A stretch of DNA of 64,000 bases, taken from contig CALHKP010000038.1 in assembly GCA_938034165.1 (NCBI GenBank), positions 1 to 64,000 on the forward strand, read 5' to 3'. The notes under the pieces were generated by a model that saw only the letters and a program-made list of their open reading frames with translations, made no database searches and had not been told where the DNA came from. Shown here one piece after another: positions 9,201-16,466 of this stretch (position 1 is its first letter; the number at the start of each line of letters is the position of its first letter). This stretch comes from an uncultured Clostridia bacterium. Its GTDB lineage: Bacteria; Bacillota; Clostridia; Peptostreptococcales; Anaerovoracaceae. The translations under genes and the position numbers were made by a program.

Positions 9201-9406
9201 CTACAAATGGAGTCCTTAAGAGTTCTTGCCATTACATGGTGAATTCCCGGTTTTCCATTTGCTGTAGGAGGTCCTTCGTAGAATACGAAGCTTGGCTGAC
9301 CTTCCCTTGCTGTTACGCACTTATGCAATAAGTCTTCTTCTTTCCATTTTGCAACCTGGTCGTTCTGAACTTCTGCGACAGGTCTGTCTGATAGCTTTTC
9401 AAACAT
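6293..9406 (-). CDS. ileS: Isoleucyl-tRNA synthetase, eukaryotic-like type (IleS2), with GIHH signature
   Basis: This class I synthetase charges tRNA-Ile. It has 1037 residues, longer than typical IleS1 and fitting the IleS2 type. The catalytic signature at residues 54-57 reads GIHH (within GKPGIHHVMART) instead of HIGH. KMSKS is intact in DGKKMSKSRGN. Cysteine pairs such as CPRCG, CWRCG, CECG and CPHCG are scattered through the chain. The start at 9406 is preceded by GGAAAG eight bases away. In-frame alternatives at 9442 and 9466 have no ribosome binding site, and the one at 9466 lies inside the T-box terminator T tract. Expression is controlled by the Ile T-box leader upstream. rlmN follows. 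Confidence 0.95.
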   Translation of the reverse strand: MFEKLSDRPVAEVQNDQVAKWKEEDLLHKCVTAREGQPSFVFYEGPPTANGKPGIHHVMARTLKDSICRYKTMKGFQVNRKAGWDTHGLPVEIEVEKQLNMSGKQDIEKYGIKEFNEKCRESVFTYTGMWREMTERMGYLVDLDNPYITLDNNYIETGWWILKEFFKAGMIYEGHKILPYCPRCGTGLASHEVAQGYKEVKVNTLVVKFKRKDRDNEYFLAWTTTPWTLASNTVLTVGPDIEYVKAKMTDTDEAGNYFYVAKSLADKVLGEGKYEVVEEMLGKDLEYIEYEQLMPFCKADKKAFFVTCMDYVSVEDGTGIVHTAPAFGEDDYQCGRKYDLPMIQPVDERGCYTETPWKGHFVMEEGLDVEILKYLAEGNKIFSKQKMEHNYPHCWRCGTPLVYYAKPSWYIEMSKLKDQLVANNDTVNWYPEFVGEKRFGNWLAEVKDWAISRSRYWGTPIPIWRCECGHLECIGSRAELVEKAVEDIDESIELHRPYVDDVHLTCPHCGKPMTRIPEVMDCWFDSGAMPFAQWHYPFENKEIFDDKLFPADFICEGIDQTRGWFYSLMAISTFIKGKAPYKNVLVNDLILDKDGKKMSKSRGNTVSPFELFDKYGADATRWYLLSVSPAWSPTKFDEDGLIDVVSKFFGTLKNVYNFFVLYSNQDNVNIDDVFVEYSKRPELDRWILSKYNKLIKEVTGYMDGYDHMKTVRAVTEFVSEDLSNWYIRRARRRFYGEEMTEDKKCVYATTYEVLVGVAKLIAPFAPFISDEIFTKLTGEETVHIADFPVADEALIDEKVEDRMDLVRTLVTLGRGTREKERIKVRQPLHEVMVDGKYKPVIEDLADLIKEELNVKEVVFADELDQFMNYSLKPNFKVAGPVLGKKIKLFGGALAKENPAEFVSKLENGNVVMKLDGEDFEIQKEFVDVRISAKEGFAVAMENNVFTILDTTVTDELAKEGLARELVSKVQQMRKQEDFEMMDNINIYIDADEEVKAAVALHEDYIKSETLAASISEKTGLDAYDLNGHSTGIAVERI

Positions 9407-9464
9407 TTCTTTAACTTTCCTTTCGATTGTTTTTCTTCGCATATCTGATATATGCACTTTTCTC

Positions 9465-9503
9465 AAAAAAAATCCCTAATCGGGATTTTAAATCCGATTA
9501 GGG
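9465..9503 (-). terminator. T-box terminator hairpin of ileS
   Basis: On the minus strand the arms CCCTAATCGGATT and AATCCCGATTAGGG (one bulged C) are followed by eight T at 9472-9465. This is the terminator that competes with the antiterminator containing the T-box sequence at 9519-9533. Confidence 0.9.
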
Positions 9504-9701
9504 ACGATTATTTCTTAACCGCGGTACCACCCTAGTTGCTTACCTCTATCAAGGCGCCTCTCATTAAAGTGTCAGGCTCCGGAGTGATATTCACATACAG
9601 CTTCACCATCGATTTCTCAGCTTTCAATCGACTCTCTGTAAGGTTATTACACTGCTGCTACTTTGGTTCCTTCTCTGCCCGAATATGTAATTTTATGTAC
9701 C
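9465..9701 (-). promoter_or_regulatory. Isoleucine-specific T-box riboswitch leader of ileS
   Basis: The conserved T-box sequence AGGGTGGTACCGCGG is at 9533-9519 on the minus strand, followed by the terminator hairpin at 9503-9465. Stem I is recognisable, including the AGAGAG/GCTGAGAAA segments of its upper part. In the specifier-loop position, before ACTCCGGAG, the triplet ATC (9588-9586) is an isoleucine codon, matching the gene it controls. Uncharged tRNA-Ile should stabilise the antiterminator and allow ileS-rlmN transcription. The 5' end is set by the promoter at 9707-9735. Confidence 0.93.
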
Positions 9702-9706
9702 CGATT

Positions 9707-9735
9707 ATTCTACCATTGAGAACAATCAATTTCAA
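9707..9735 (-). promoter_or_regulatory. Sigma-A promoter of the ileS T-box leader
   Basis: TTGAAA (9735-9730) and TAGAAT (9712-9707) on the minus strand are separated by exactly 17 bases. The start site would be about 9700, right at the beginning of stem I of the T-box. Confidence 0.82.
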
Positions 9736-9775
9736 GAGTTATTCAACAAAAAATTTGTTATTTTTTTGTTTTAAC

Positions 9776-11884
9776 TTACAGTAACTCTTTTCTTGAAAGG
9801 TTGATTCTGTTCTGGCTGTCGATTTCAGTAACCTTAACCTTAACAACATCTCCGATGTTCATAACATCTTCAACTTTTTCAACTCTTTCTTTTGCCATCT
9901 TGGAGATGTGAAGCAGACCTTCTTTTCCCGGAAGGATTTCAATGAATGCACCAAACGGCATAATTCTCTTTACTTCACCTTCATAGATTTCTCCTGCTTC
10001 AACGTCTTTTGTCAGAAGTTCAATCTGAGCTTTTGCTGCTTCAGCACCTGCCATGTCTGAGCTGTAAATGCTGATAAGACCTGACTGATCTTCTGCAATA
10101 TCAATCTTAACGCCTGTTTCTTCGATAATCTTGTTGATAGTCTTTCCTCCCGGTCCGATTACGATTCTAATCTTATCAGGATCGATATGGATATTGAGGC
10201 TTCTAGGCGCATATTTTGACATTTCTTCTCTTGGAGCCGGAATTTCTTCTAACATTTCGTGCATGATATGCATTCTTCCAACTCTAGCCTGTTCAAGAGC
10301 CTTTTCGAGGATTTCTCTTGATAGACCGTGAACTTTGATATCCATCTGAATTGCTGTAACACCTACTTCTGTACCTGTTACCTTAAAGTCCATGTCTCCG
10401 AGGAAGTCTTCCATACCCTGAATATCACTCAGGATAGCCATCTTGCTTGTGCCATCTTCTTCAACTCTTTCGATAAGACCCATTGCGATACCTGCTACAG
10501 GTCTCTTGATTGGTACACCGGCATCCATAAGTGCAAGACATGAACCGCAAGTTGAACCCATAGAAGTTGATCCATTTGATGAAAGAACTTCTGATACAAC
10601 TCTGATTGCATATGGGAATTCTTCAACTGAAGGAAGAACAGGAATAAGAGCTCTTTCTGCCAGAGCGCCGTGTCCGATTTCTCTTCTTCCCGGGCTTCTT
10701 GGTGATCTTGCTTCGCCTACTGAGTATGCAGGGAAGTTGTAGTGATGCATATATCTCTTTTCTGTCTGTTCTGTGATTCCGTCGATTACCTGAGCTTCAC
10801 TTGCAGGTGCAAGGGTACATGCAGAAAGAACCTGAGTCTGTCCTCTCTTGAAAAGTCCGCTTCCGTGTACTCTTGGGAGCATCTGTGTTTCACACCAGAT
10901 AGGTCTGATTTCGTCAAGCTTTCTATTGTCAGGTCTGATTCCCTCATCAAGAATCATAGCTCTTACAGTTTCTTTAGTGATGTTGTAAAGAACACTTGCG
11001 ATATCCTTTTCGTTTTCAGGATAGATTTCTGCAAAATGTTCCTTAGTTTCAACTTCTACAGCATCCATGTTGTCAAGTCTTTCCTGCTTGTCAAATGTTT
11101 TGATAGCTTCCTTCATTCTTGAAACTGCATATTCTCTTACTGCTGCATCAATATCTTCAGGAATTGTATAAATAGCTGATTCCTGCTTTTCTTTGCCTAC
11201 TTCTGCAACGATTTCTTCGATGAATTCAACAATCTTTTTGATTTCTTCGTGTGCAAAGAGTATAGCATCAAGCATTACGCTTTCAGGAACTTCTTCTGCA
11301 CCTGCTTCTACCATCATGATTGCGTCTTTTGTACCTGCAACAGTCAGGTTCATAATTGATTTTTCTCTCTGTTCAAGAGATGGGTTTATGATAAATTCTC
11401 CGTCAACCATTCCTACACGAACTGAACCTGTAGGACCGTCCCATGGAATATCAGATGTTGCAATTGCTACTGAAGAACCAATCATAGCCATGATATCAGT
11501 TTCGCAGTCAGGGTCAACTGACATAACAGTAGCTACAACAACTACATCATTGTAGTATCCTTTTGGGAACAAAGGTCTCAAAGGTCTGTCCATAAGTCTT
11601 GAGTTCAGGATAGCTCTTTCGCTTGGTCTTCCTTCTCTCTTTATGAATCCTCCCGGAATCTTACCTGCTGCATACATTCTTTCTTCGTAGTCACAGCTCA
11701 GAGGGAAGAAATCAATATCAGGTCTAGGCTCTTTTGAGGCGCAGACAGTAACATTAACCACTGATTCACCATATCTTACCATTACCTGTCCATTGGCCTG
11801 TTCGCAGACCTTGCCGATTTCCAGCTGTAGAAGTCTTCCGCCTACAGCAGTCTTGAATGTTCTGTAATCTGTAAATCTTGCCAT
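9776..11884 (-). CDS. pnp: Polyribonucleotide nucleotidyltransferase (PNPase)
   Basis: PNPase is the phosphorolytic 3'-5' exoribonuclease of mRNA turnover. The 702 residues match the usual length. Two RNase PH-type domains occupy the first ~550 residues (REGRPSERAILNSRLMDRPLRPLFPKG in the first, RSPGRREIGHGALAERAL in the second). A KH domain (VIGPGGKTINKI) and a C-terminal S1 domain (GEVKRIMPFGAFIEILPGKEGLLHISKMA) follow. It lies downstream of rpsO, as is conserved, but a strong terminator separates the two. A short inverted repeat brackets its Shine-Dalgarno sequence. Confidence 0.97.
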   Translation of the reverse strand: MARFTDYRTFKTAVGGRLLQLEIGKVCEQANGQVMVRYGESVVNVTVCASKEPRPDIDFFPLSCDYEERMYAAGKIPGGFIKREGRPSERAILNSRLMDRPLRPLFPKGYYNDVVVVATVMSVDPDCETDIMAMIGSSVAIATSDIPWDGPTGSVRVGMVDGEFIINPSLEQREKSIMNLTVAGTKDAIMMVEAGAEEVPESVMLDAILFAHEEIKKIVEFIEEIVAEVGKEKQESAIYTIPEDIDAAVREYAVSRMKEAIKTFDKQERLDNMDAVEVETKEHFAEIYPENEKDIASVLYNITKETVRAMILDEGIRPDNRKLDEIRPIWCETQMLPRVHGSGLFKRGQTQVLSACTLAPASEAQVIDGITEQTEKRYMHHYNFPAYSVGEARSPRSPGRREIGHGALAERALIPVLPSVEEFPYAIRVVSEVLSSNGSTSMGSTCGSCLALMDAGVPIKRPVAGIAMGLIERVEEDGTSKMAILSDIQGMEDFLGDMDFKVTGTEVGVTAIQMDIKVHGLSREILEKALEQARVGRMHIMHEMLEEIPAPREEMSKYAPRSLNIHIDPDKIRIVIGPGGKTINKIIEETGVKIDIAEDQSGLISIYSSDMAGAEAAKAQIELLTKDVEAGEIYEGEVKRIMPFGAFIEILPGKEGLLHISKMAKERVEKVEDVMNIGDVVKVKVTEIDSQNRINLSRKELL

Positions 11885-11888
11885 TTAA

Positions 11889-11909
11889 TAAACAACTCCT
11901 TCCTGTTTA
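11889..11909 (-). promoter_or_regulatory. Small hairpin holding the pnp ribosome binding site in its loop
   Basis: On the minus strand TAAACA and TGTTTA are separated by nine bases that contain the GGAAGGAG Shine-Dalgarno sequence. The ATG follows five bases later. The stem is AT-rich and weak. A role in pnp control is possible but only inferred. Confidence 0.4.
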
Positions 11910-11939
11910 TCCATCTTTTCCTTTTGGCATTAACAATAA

Positions 11940-11974
11940 AATATAAATAAAGGCGGGGTTTTTCTTTCCCCGCC
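11940..11974 (-). terminator. Rho-independent terminator of rpsO
   Basis: GGCGGGG and CCCCGCC form a seven-base GC-only stem with a nine-base loop. On the minus strand it is followed by TTTATTTATATTTT. It lies about 17 bases past the rpsO stop, between rpsO and pnp. Confidence 0.9.
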
Positions 11975-11991
11975 AAAATTCTTAATAGTAA

Positions 11992-12258
11992 TTACTTTCT
12001 TAATCCTAAACGAGCGATAAGAGTTCTGTATCTTTCGATATCAACTTCCTTTAGGTAGTTAAGAAGGTTTCTTCTCTGACCTACCATCTTCAGAAGACCT
12101 CTTCTTGAGTGGTGGTCCTTCTTGTGAATCTTAAGGTGTTCGTTTAAGTCGTTGATTCTAGCTGTCAGAATAGCAACCTGAACTTCAGGGGAACCTGTGT
12201 CTCCTTCTTTAGTTGCATAGTCAGCGATAATCTGTGCTTTCATTTCTTTTGTAATCAT
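11992..12258 (-). CDS. rpsO: 30S ribosomal protein S15
   Basis: S15 binds 16S rRNA early in 30S assembly. The 88-residue protein matches the family length and contains the family core GDTGSPEVQVAILTARI and KDHHSRRGLLKMVGQRRNLLNYL. The start at 12258 has AAAGGAG upstream; an in-frame extension to 12342 runs back into the leader hairpin and is rejected. The gene has its own promoter, a structured leader and its own terminator, between ribF and pnp. Confidence 0.97.
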   Translation of the reverse strand: MITKEMKAQIIADYATKEGDTGSPEVQVAILTARINDLNEHLKIHKKDHHSRRGLLKMVGQRRNLLNYLKEVDIERYRTLIARLGLRK

Positions 12259-12285
12259 GTTTTTTCTCCTTTTCTTTAATACGCC

Positions 12286-12325
12286 TTCACTGAGTAATCG
12301 TCTGGAGATGCGAAAACTAAGTGAA
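12286..12325 (-). promoter_or_regulatory. Leader stem-loop of rpsO, possible S15 autoregulatory site
   Basis: In the transcript, TTCACT and AGTGAA pair across about 28 bases that can fold further, ending roughly 28 bases before the start codon. rpsO leaders in several bacteria bind S15, but the structures are not conserved between phyla. The assignment here rests on position and pairing only. Confidence 0.4.
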
Positions 12326-12345
12326 AGTAAAAAACTCAACAAGTA

Positions 12346-12374
12346 ATTCTAACATATAGGTTGCAAATTTGCAA
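12346..12374 (-). promoter_or_regulatory. Sigma-A promoter of rpsO
   Basis: TTGCAA (12374-12369) and TAGAAT (12351-12346) on the minus strand are 17 bases apart. It lies just downstream of the ribF stop and would give a leader of about 80 bases. Confidence 0.8.
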
Positions 12375-12399
12375 TGGTTTTATCAACAAATTTATCATC

Positions 12400-13344
12400 C
12401 TACTGTTCAGGATTCCAGCCGTGTTCCAAATGATACTCCTTTGCTTCCCTGCAGTCTCTGAGAATCTGATCGGAAAGTTCCTGAATATCATCAAATTTAA
12501 CTTCATCTCTTGTCTTTTTAAGGAATTCAACCTCTATTTCTTTTCCATAAAGCTCCTTGTCAAAGTTAAAGATGTGAGTTTCAACATTTTTTTTGTAAGT
12601 TCCTATCGTTGGTTTAATACCCACGTTAGTAACACTCGGGTATCTCACTCCGTTATACGTACAATATGTTATGTAAACTCCATTTGGAGGAGTTACCATA
12701 TCAGGATCAATTACAAGATTTGATGTAGGGAATCCTATAGTTCTTCCGAGCTTGTTTCCCACTACAACCTCACCACCGATAAAGTAATTTCTTCCCATGT
12801 ATGTTTCGCACTGCTCAACTTGTCCTGAGGCAATCAGCGTGCGAATAAACGAAGAGCTTACGATATTGTCATTGATTTTATAGGCGTCCATCTCTTCCAC
12901 ATCAAAATGGTCTTCTTTTCCCACCTCTCTGAGAAAGTCAGGATTACCACCTGCCTTAAATCCAAATCTGTAATTAAAGCCGCAGAATGCAGCATGCATA
13001 TTAAATTTTTCAATCAGCAGTTTCTCAACAAAATCCCTTCGATCCATAGTCATTATTTCCGTTGTGAAAGGGATTGAGAAAAGATAATCCACTCCGAGGC
13101 TTTCTATTATTTCATACTTGTCTCTCTGTGCAAGTATGCATTTCACCTTTGTTGCACCCGGAAGAAGATCCTTCGGATGATTTGAAAAAGTAAATACTGC
13201 TGACTTGAGGTTGTCTTTCTTTGCTTTTGCAACTGCCTTTTTGATGAGCTCCTGATGTCCATAATGAACACCGTCAAAATTTCCGAGAGCTACCGCAGTC
13301 GGCTCTAAATCTTTGATTTCATCTAAACTTTCAAAAATAATCAT
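12400..13344 (-). CDS. ribF: Bifunctional riboflavin kinase / FAD synthetase
   Basis: RibF converts riboflavin to FMN and then FAD. The 314-residue protein has the nucleotidyltransferase motif GNFDGVHYGHQ near the N-terminus (FAD synthetase domain, roughly residues 1-180). The riboflavin-kinase domain follows (GRTIGFPTSNLVI and PNGVYITYCTYNG). It lies 6 bases after truB in the conserved truB-ribF-rpsO order and is probably the last gene of the nusA operon. Confidence 0.96.
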   Translation of the reverse strand: MIIFESLDEIKDLEPTAVALGNFDGVHYGHQELIKKAVAKAKKDNLKSAVFTFSNHPKDLLPGATKVKCILAQRDKYEIIESLGVDYLFSIPFTTEIMTMDRRDFVEKLLIEKFNMHAAFCGFNYRFGFKAGGNPDFLREVGKEDHFDVEEMDAYKINDNIVSSSFIRTLIASGQVEQCETYMGRNYFIGGEVVVGNKLGRTIGFPTSNLVIDPDMVTPPNGVYITYCTYNGVRYPSVTNVGIKPTIGTYKKNVETHIFNFDKELYGKEIEVEFLKKTRDEVKFDDIQELSDQILRDCREAKEYHLEHGWNPEQ

Positions 13345-13350
13345 TATACC

Positions 13351-14304
13351 TTACCTTGCATAAAAAATTTTATCAGCTTTGAGAAGTCCCTTGTCTGCAA
13401 CAAATCCGACTCCCAAAAAACACTTCTGTCCATTTATTTCGCCATATACGTTATATGCATTTTTGTATTCGTCCCTTATTGGAAGATAAAAGTCCTCAGA
13501 TTCGTACTTTGGTGCCTTTTCTTTTTCCCACCGTGAAGCCGGAATTCTGCCTCCGTTTGTAAAAATCTTCGTGTCGAACTCGTCCAGGATTGCAACGCCA
13601 AAGTTTTCCAGAGCAATGTCAGGATTTTGAACGAATTTCAAAATCTCTTCCCTGGTCATCTCTCTGAGATCCTCCAGATTTACCGACTCAGCTTTTGTAA
13701 ACACACCGCTTGCTGCGCGTTCAAGCTTTATCATAGTCGCACCACATCCAAGAGCTTCTCCAATGTCCTGGCATATAGTTCTCACATATGTTCCTTTGGA
13801 GCAGGTCACAGAAAAAGTAACCTCACCGGCGTCCCCATCAAAGTTGTCAATCGTCAAATTGTCAATGTATATTTTTCGCAGTTTTACATCCACTGACTTT
13901 CCTTCTCTGGCATACTCATAAAGCTTTTTGCCGTTAACCTTCAGCGCCGAATACATTGGAGGTCTCTGTTCGATTATTCCGCGAAAATTTTCAGTCACGT
14001 TCAAAACATCTTCTTTCGTTATGTGAGAACAATCTCTTTCCTCAATTATCTGTCCCCAGATGTCCTGTGTATCCGTAATCAGCCCGAGCCTTAGGGTACA
14101 TATATATGTCTTAAGGTCCATATCCAGATACTCCATAACACGCGTTGCCTTGCCTATACATACCGGAAGCACACCTACAGCCATGGGATCAAGAGTCCCC
14201 GTATGGCCGATTTTTTTGATTCCGAGAAGTTTTCTCATTATGGCTACAACATCGTGAGATGTCATATCTGACGGTTTGTACACATTGATTATTCCGTCAA
14301 TCAT
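13351..14304 (-). CDS. truB: tRNA pseudouridine-55 synthase TruB
   Basis: TruB isomerises uridine 55 in the T-loop of tRNAs. The 317-residue protein carries the catalytic motif GHTGTLDPMAVGVLP with aspartate 39. The start at 14304 gives MIDGIINVYKPSDMTSHDVV, the normal family N-terminus. It overlaps the nrnA stop by eight bases (ATGATTGA), consistent with coupled translation. An in-frame upstream ATG at 14328 would only add residues inside nrnA. Confidence 0.95.
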   Translation of the reverse strand: MIDGIINVYKPSDMTSHDVVAIMRKLLGIKKIGHTGTLDPMAVGVLPVCIGKATRVMEYLDMDLKTYICTLRLGLITDTQDIWGQIIEERDCSHITKEDVLNVTENFRGIIEQRPPMYSALKVNGKKLYEYAREGKSVDVKLRKIYIDNLTIDNFDGDAGEVTFSVTCSKGTYVRTICQDIGEALGCGATMIKLERAASGVFTKAESVNLEDLREMTREEILKFVQNPDIALENFGVAILDEFDTKIFTNGGRIPASRWEKEKAPKYESEDFYLPIRDEYKNAYNVYGEINGQKCFLGVGFVADKGLLKADKIFYAR

Positions 14305-15274
14305 TATATTTTTCCATTTCTTTTTCAAGTATTTTTTCTAGGCGCACCAAAGCTTCCTGCAAGGAGCAGTCCATACTGAATCCTGCCGCTCTGACATGTC
14401 CGCCTCCGTCAAAAGCCGCTGCAATCTTAGAAACATCTACATATTTCTTCGAACGCATGCTGACTTTTATATCATTCTTTGCCTTTTCCTTTACGAAAAC
14501 AGCCACTTCCGCACCGCGTACCGATCTCAAAGTACCTACGATTCCATTTGTTTCGTTCATATAAGCACCCGACTCCTCAAGCATTTCCTGAGAAACGTAA
14601 GCAATCAGAACTTTGCCACCGCAAAGTGAACGCATATGATCTATCGACATGCTTTCTATTTTGATTTTTTCCAGTCTGTCATTTTCAAATATTTCAACAC
14701 TCACATCATTTGGGTTAAGACCCTTATCCATAAGATCCGATGCAATATCAAATGTCTCTTTCTGCGTATTTGAATATTGAAATCCGCCAGTATCAGTCAG
14801 AAGTGCCGCAAATATTCTGCCGGCAGTTTCCTTCTTTATTTCGATATTCATCGCCTTTATCAATTTATATATGAGCTGGCCCGTAGCTGCCTGTGAACCG
14901 TCTATATGATTGTATATGCAAAATGGTTCGCTTGTATTGTGATGGTCTATACAAACTGTTGTCGCCGCACTCAGAAATGCCTGTTCTCTTCCCTTGATTC
15001 TGCCAAGGTCCCCGCAGTCTACACAAACTGAAATGTCCGCAGAAGCTGCTTTTTCCCCATCATTGTGAAAAAAGTCGCCGCAAAGAAAACTTAAATTTTC
15101 AGGAACATCTTCTATAATGTAGACAGATGCTTCCTTTCCTGCTCTCAAAAGCGCTTCGCACAAAGCACTGCACGATCCGACAGCATCGCCATCCATGCCG
15201 ATGTGCGGATAAAGTACAATCTTTTCACCGCCAAGCAGCACTTTTGCAATTTCTTCGATACTGTTATTCTTCAT
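14297..15274 (-). CDS. nrnA: Bifunctional oligoribonuclease / PAP phosphatase (DHH family)
   Basis: NrnA-type proteins degrade short RNA oligonucleotides and dephosphorylate pAp. The 325-residue protein has the DHH-family motifs GMDGDAVGS near residue 26, CVDCGD, and the diagnostic CIDHHNTS. The C-terminal DHHA1 substrate-binding segment GGGHVRAAGFS is also present. It starts 11 bases inside the end of rbfA and runs into truB, the conserved Firmicutes order. Confidence 0.93.
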   Translation of the reverse strand: MKNNSIEEIAKVLLGGEKIVLYPHIGMDGDAVGSCSALCEALLRAGKEASVYIIEDVPENLSFLCGDFFHNDGEKAASADISVCVDCGDLGRIKGREQAFLSAATTVCIDHHNTSEPFCIYNHIDGSQAATGQLIYKLIKAMNIEIKKETAGRIFAALLTDTGGFQYSNTQKETFDIASDLMDKGLNPNDVSVEIFENDRLEKIKIESMSIDHMRSLCGGKVLIAYVSQEMLEESGAYMNETNGIVGTLRSVRGAEVAVFVKEKAKNDIKVSMRSKKYVDVSKIAAAFDGGGHVRAAGFSMDCSLQEALVRLEKILEKEMEKYND

Positions 15275-15659
15275 CTTCTATTTCCAGTTCTTTTATAACT
15301 TTTGAAATATGTCTTCCGTATTCCATTGAATTATCTATTTTGAAGATAAGTTCAGGAATATGTCTTAATTTTACTTTTTTTCCTATTTCTTTTTTGAACA
15401 AACCTTTTGCGCTGTTCATGCCTGCAAGTACATCATCCTGTATGGCTTTTTGCTCATCAGTGAGCTCAGCACCTGCACTCCCTGCAGTCAGTACTGTAAC
15501 ATAACATGTGGCATAGCTGCCGTCGCTTGTTACATCCACACCTGAAATGCTTACCATTGCAGACTGAAGTCTCGGATCTTTAATTCCGGAAATAAGCATC
15601 TCACTTATGATTCTTCTTATTTCCTCGCCGAGTCTTCCGCTTCTGTATCCTCTGCCCAT
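15264..15659 (-). CDS. rbfA: Ribosome-binding factor A
   Basis: RbfA is a KH-fold factor for late 30S maturation. The 131-residue protein has the family N-terminus GYRSGRLGEEIRRIISEML, the motif IKDPRL and the later ELIFKIDNSMEYGRHI. In most relatives it directly follows infB; here the EFR1 gene separates them. Confidence 0.95.
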   Translation of the reverse strand: MGRGYRSGRLGEEIRRIISEMLISGIKDPRLQSAMVSISGVDVTSDGSYATCYVTVLTAGSAGAELTDEQKAIQDDVLAGMNSAKGLFKKEIGKKVKLRHIPELIFKIDNSMEYGRHISKVIKELEIEDEE

Positions 15660-15683
15660 ATTCTTTCCTTTCAGGCAAAATGC

Positions 15684-16439
15684 CTATCTGAGAGAATCAT
15701 TAACATACCGTTCTCTCTTTTGAGTTACTTTTCCATACTGTATTGCCTTGGACGGACATCTGTTTATACATGCCATGCAGTGACAGCATCTGTCAGCTGT
15801 CCATTCAGGCTTTCCGTTTTCGATTTTTATGATTTCATCTGTGCATACTTTTGCGCAAATGCCGCATTCGATGCATTTTTCGTCCGCATAAAATTTCTTC
15901 GCAGGTCTTCCGTCGGTATATAACTTGCCGGCAAACCATGAAAAAACTCTCATTCCTATAGAGGATTTATGAGTAACCCTAAAATTATATTTTATTGAAT
16001 CAACTATTTCGTTCAGTGCTTTGTCAGCTCTTCTGATAATCATTATCTGTTCTTCCTTCAGAGGAACTTTGAACATCGCGCAATAGTTTTCCGGCATTAC
16101 AACTTCATAAAATCCACCGAGCTCAAGGCCTTTTTTCTTAAGAACCTTTCGCATTGCCACATCTGATGAGCCGGAGCTGCTTCCGCAAGTCCCAACGGCT
16201 GCAATCTTTGGTTTTTTGTCTCCAAAGTCCACCTTTGAGATGAAGTCCTTCAGCTTATGCGGAATACTGTAATACCATACCGGAAAGACAAAGAAAACAA
16301 TTTCTTCGTCTTTCACGTCATAGCTGTATCTGTTTTCTTTTATTGCAGCATTTACATCTATCATTTCTCCCGGAAAGTCCTTACGAAATCTGTCTGCTGC
16401 ATATTTTGAATTTCCTGTAGCGGTCAAATAAAATATCAT
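15684..16439 (-). CDS. EFR1-type protein: flavodoxin-like domain fused to a 2x[4Fe-4S] ferredoxin
   Basis: This 251-residue protein joins a flavodoxin-like N-terminal half (TATGNSKYAADRF at residues 6-18, then VFPVWYYSIP) to a C-terminal bacterial ferredoxin domain. Two complete cysteine sets are visible: C189, C192, C195, C199 and C218, C221, C224, C228. Such EFR1 proteins are common in anaerobic Firmicutes and are assumed to move electrons, but partners are usually unknown. The gene lies between infB and rbfA, with small gaps on both sides, so it is probably cotranscribed with translation genes. There is no membrane segment. Confidence 0.88.
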   Translation of the reverse strand: MIFYLTATGNSKYAADRFRKDFPGEMIDVNAAIKENRYSYDVKDEEIVFFVFPVWYYSIPHKLKDFISKVDFGDKKPKIAAVGTCGSSSGSSDVAMRKVLKKKGLELGGFYEVVMPENYCAMFKVPLKEEQIMIIRRADKALNEIVDSIKYNFRVTHKSSIGMRVFSWFAGKLYTDGRPAKKFYADEKCIECGICAKVCTDEIIKIENGKPEWTADRCCHCMACINRCPSKAIQYGKVTQKRERYVNDSLR

Positions 16440-16466
16440 TGATGCTTCACTCCCTTTTTAAAAGAA

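Noticed and set aside
9407..9466. N-terminal extension of IleS to starts at 9442 or 9466
   Set aside because: Neither has a ribosome binding site, and 9466 lies in the terminator T tract of the T-box; 9406 has both spacing and family N-terminus.
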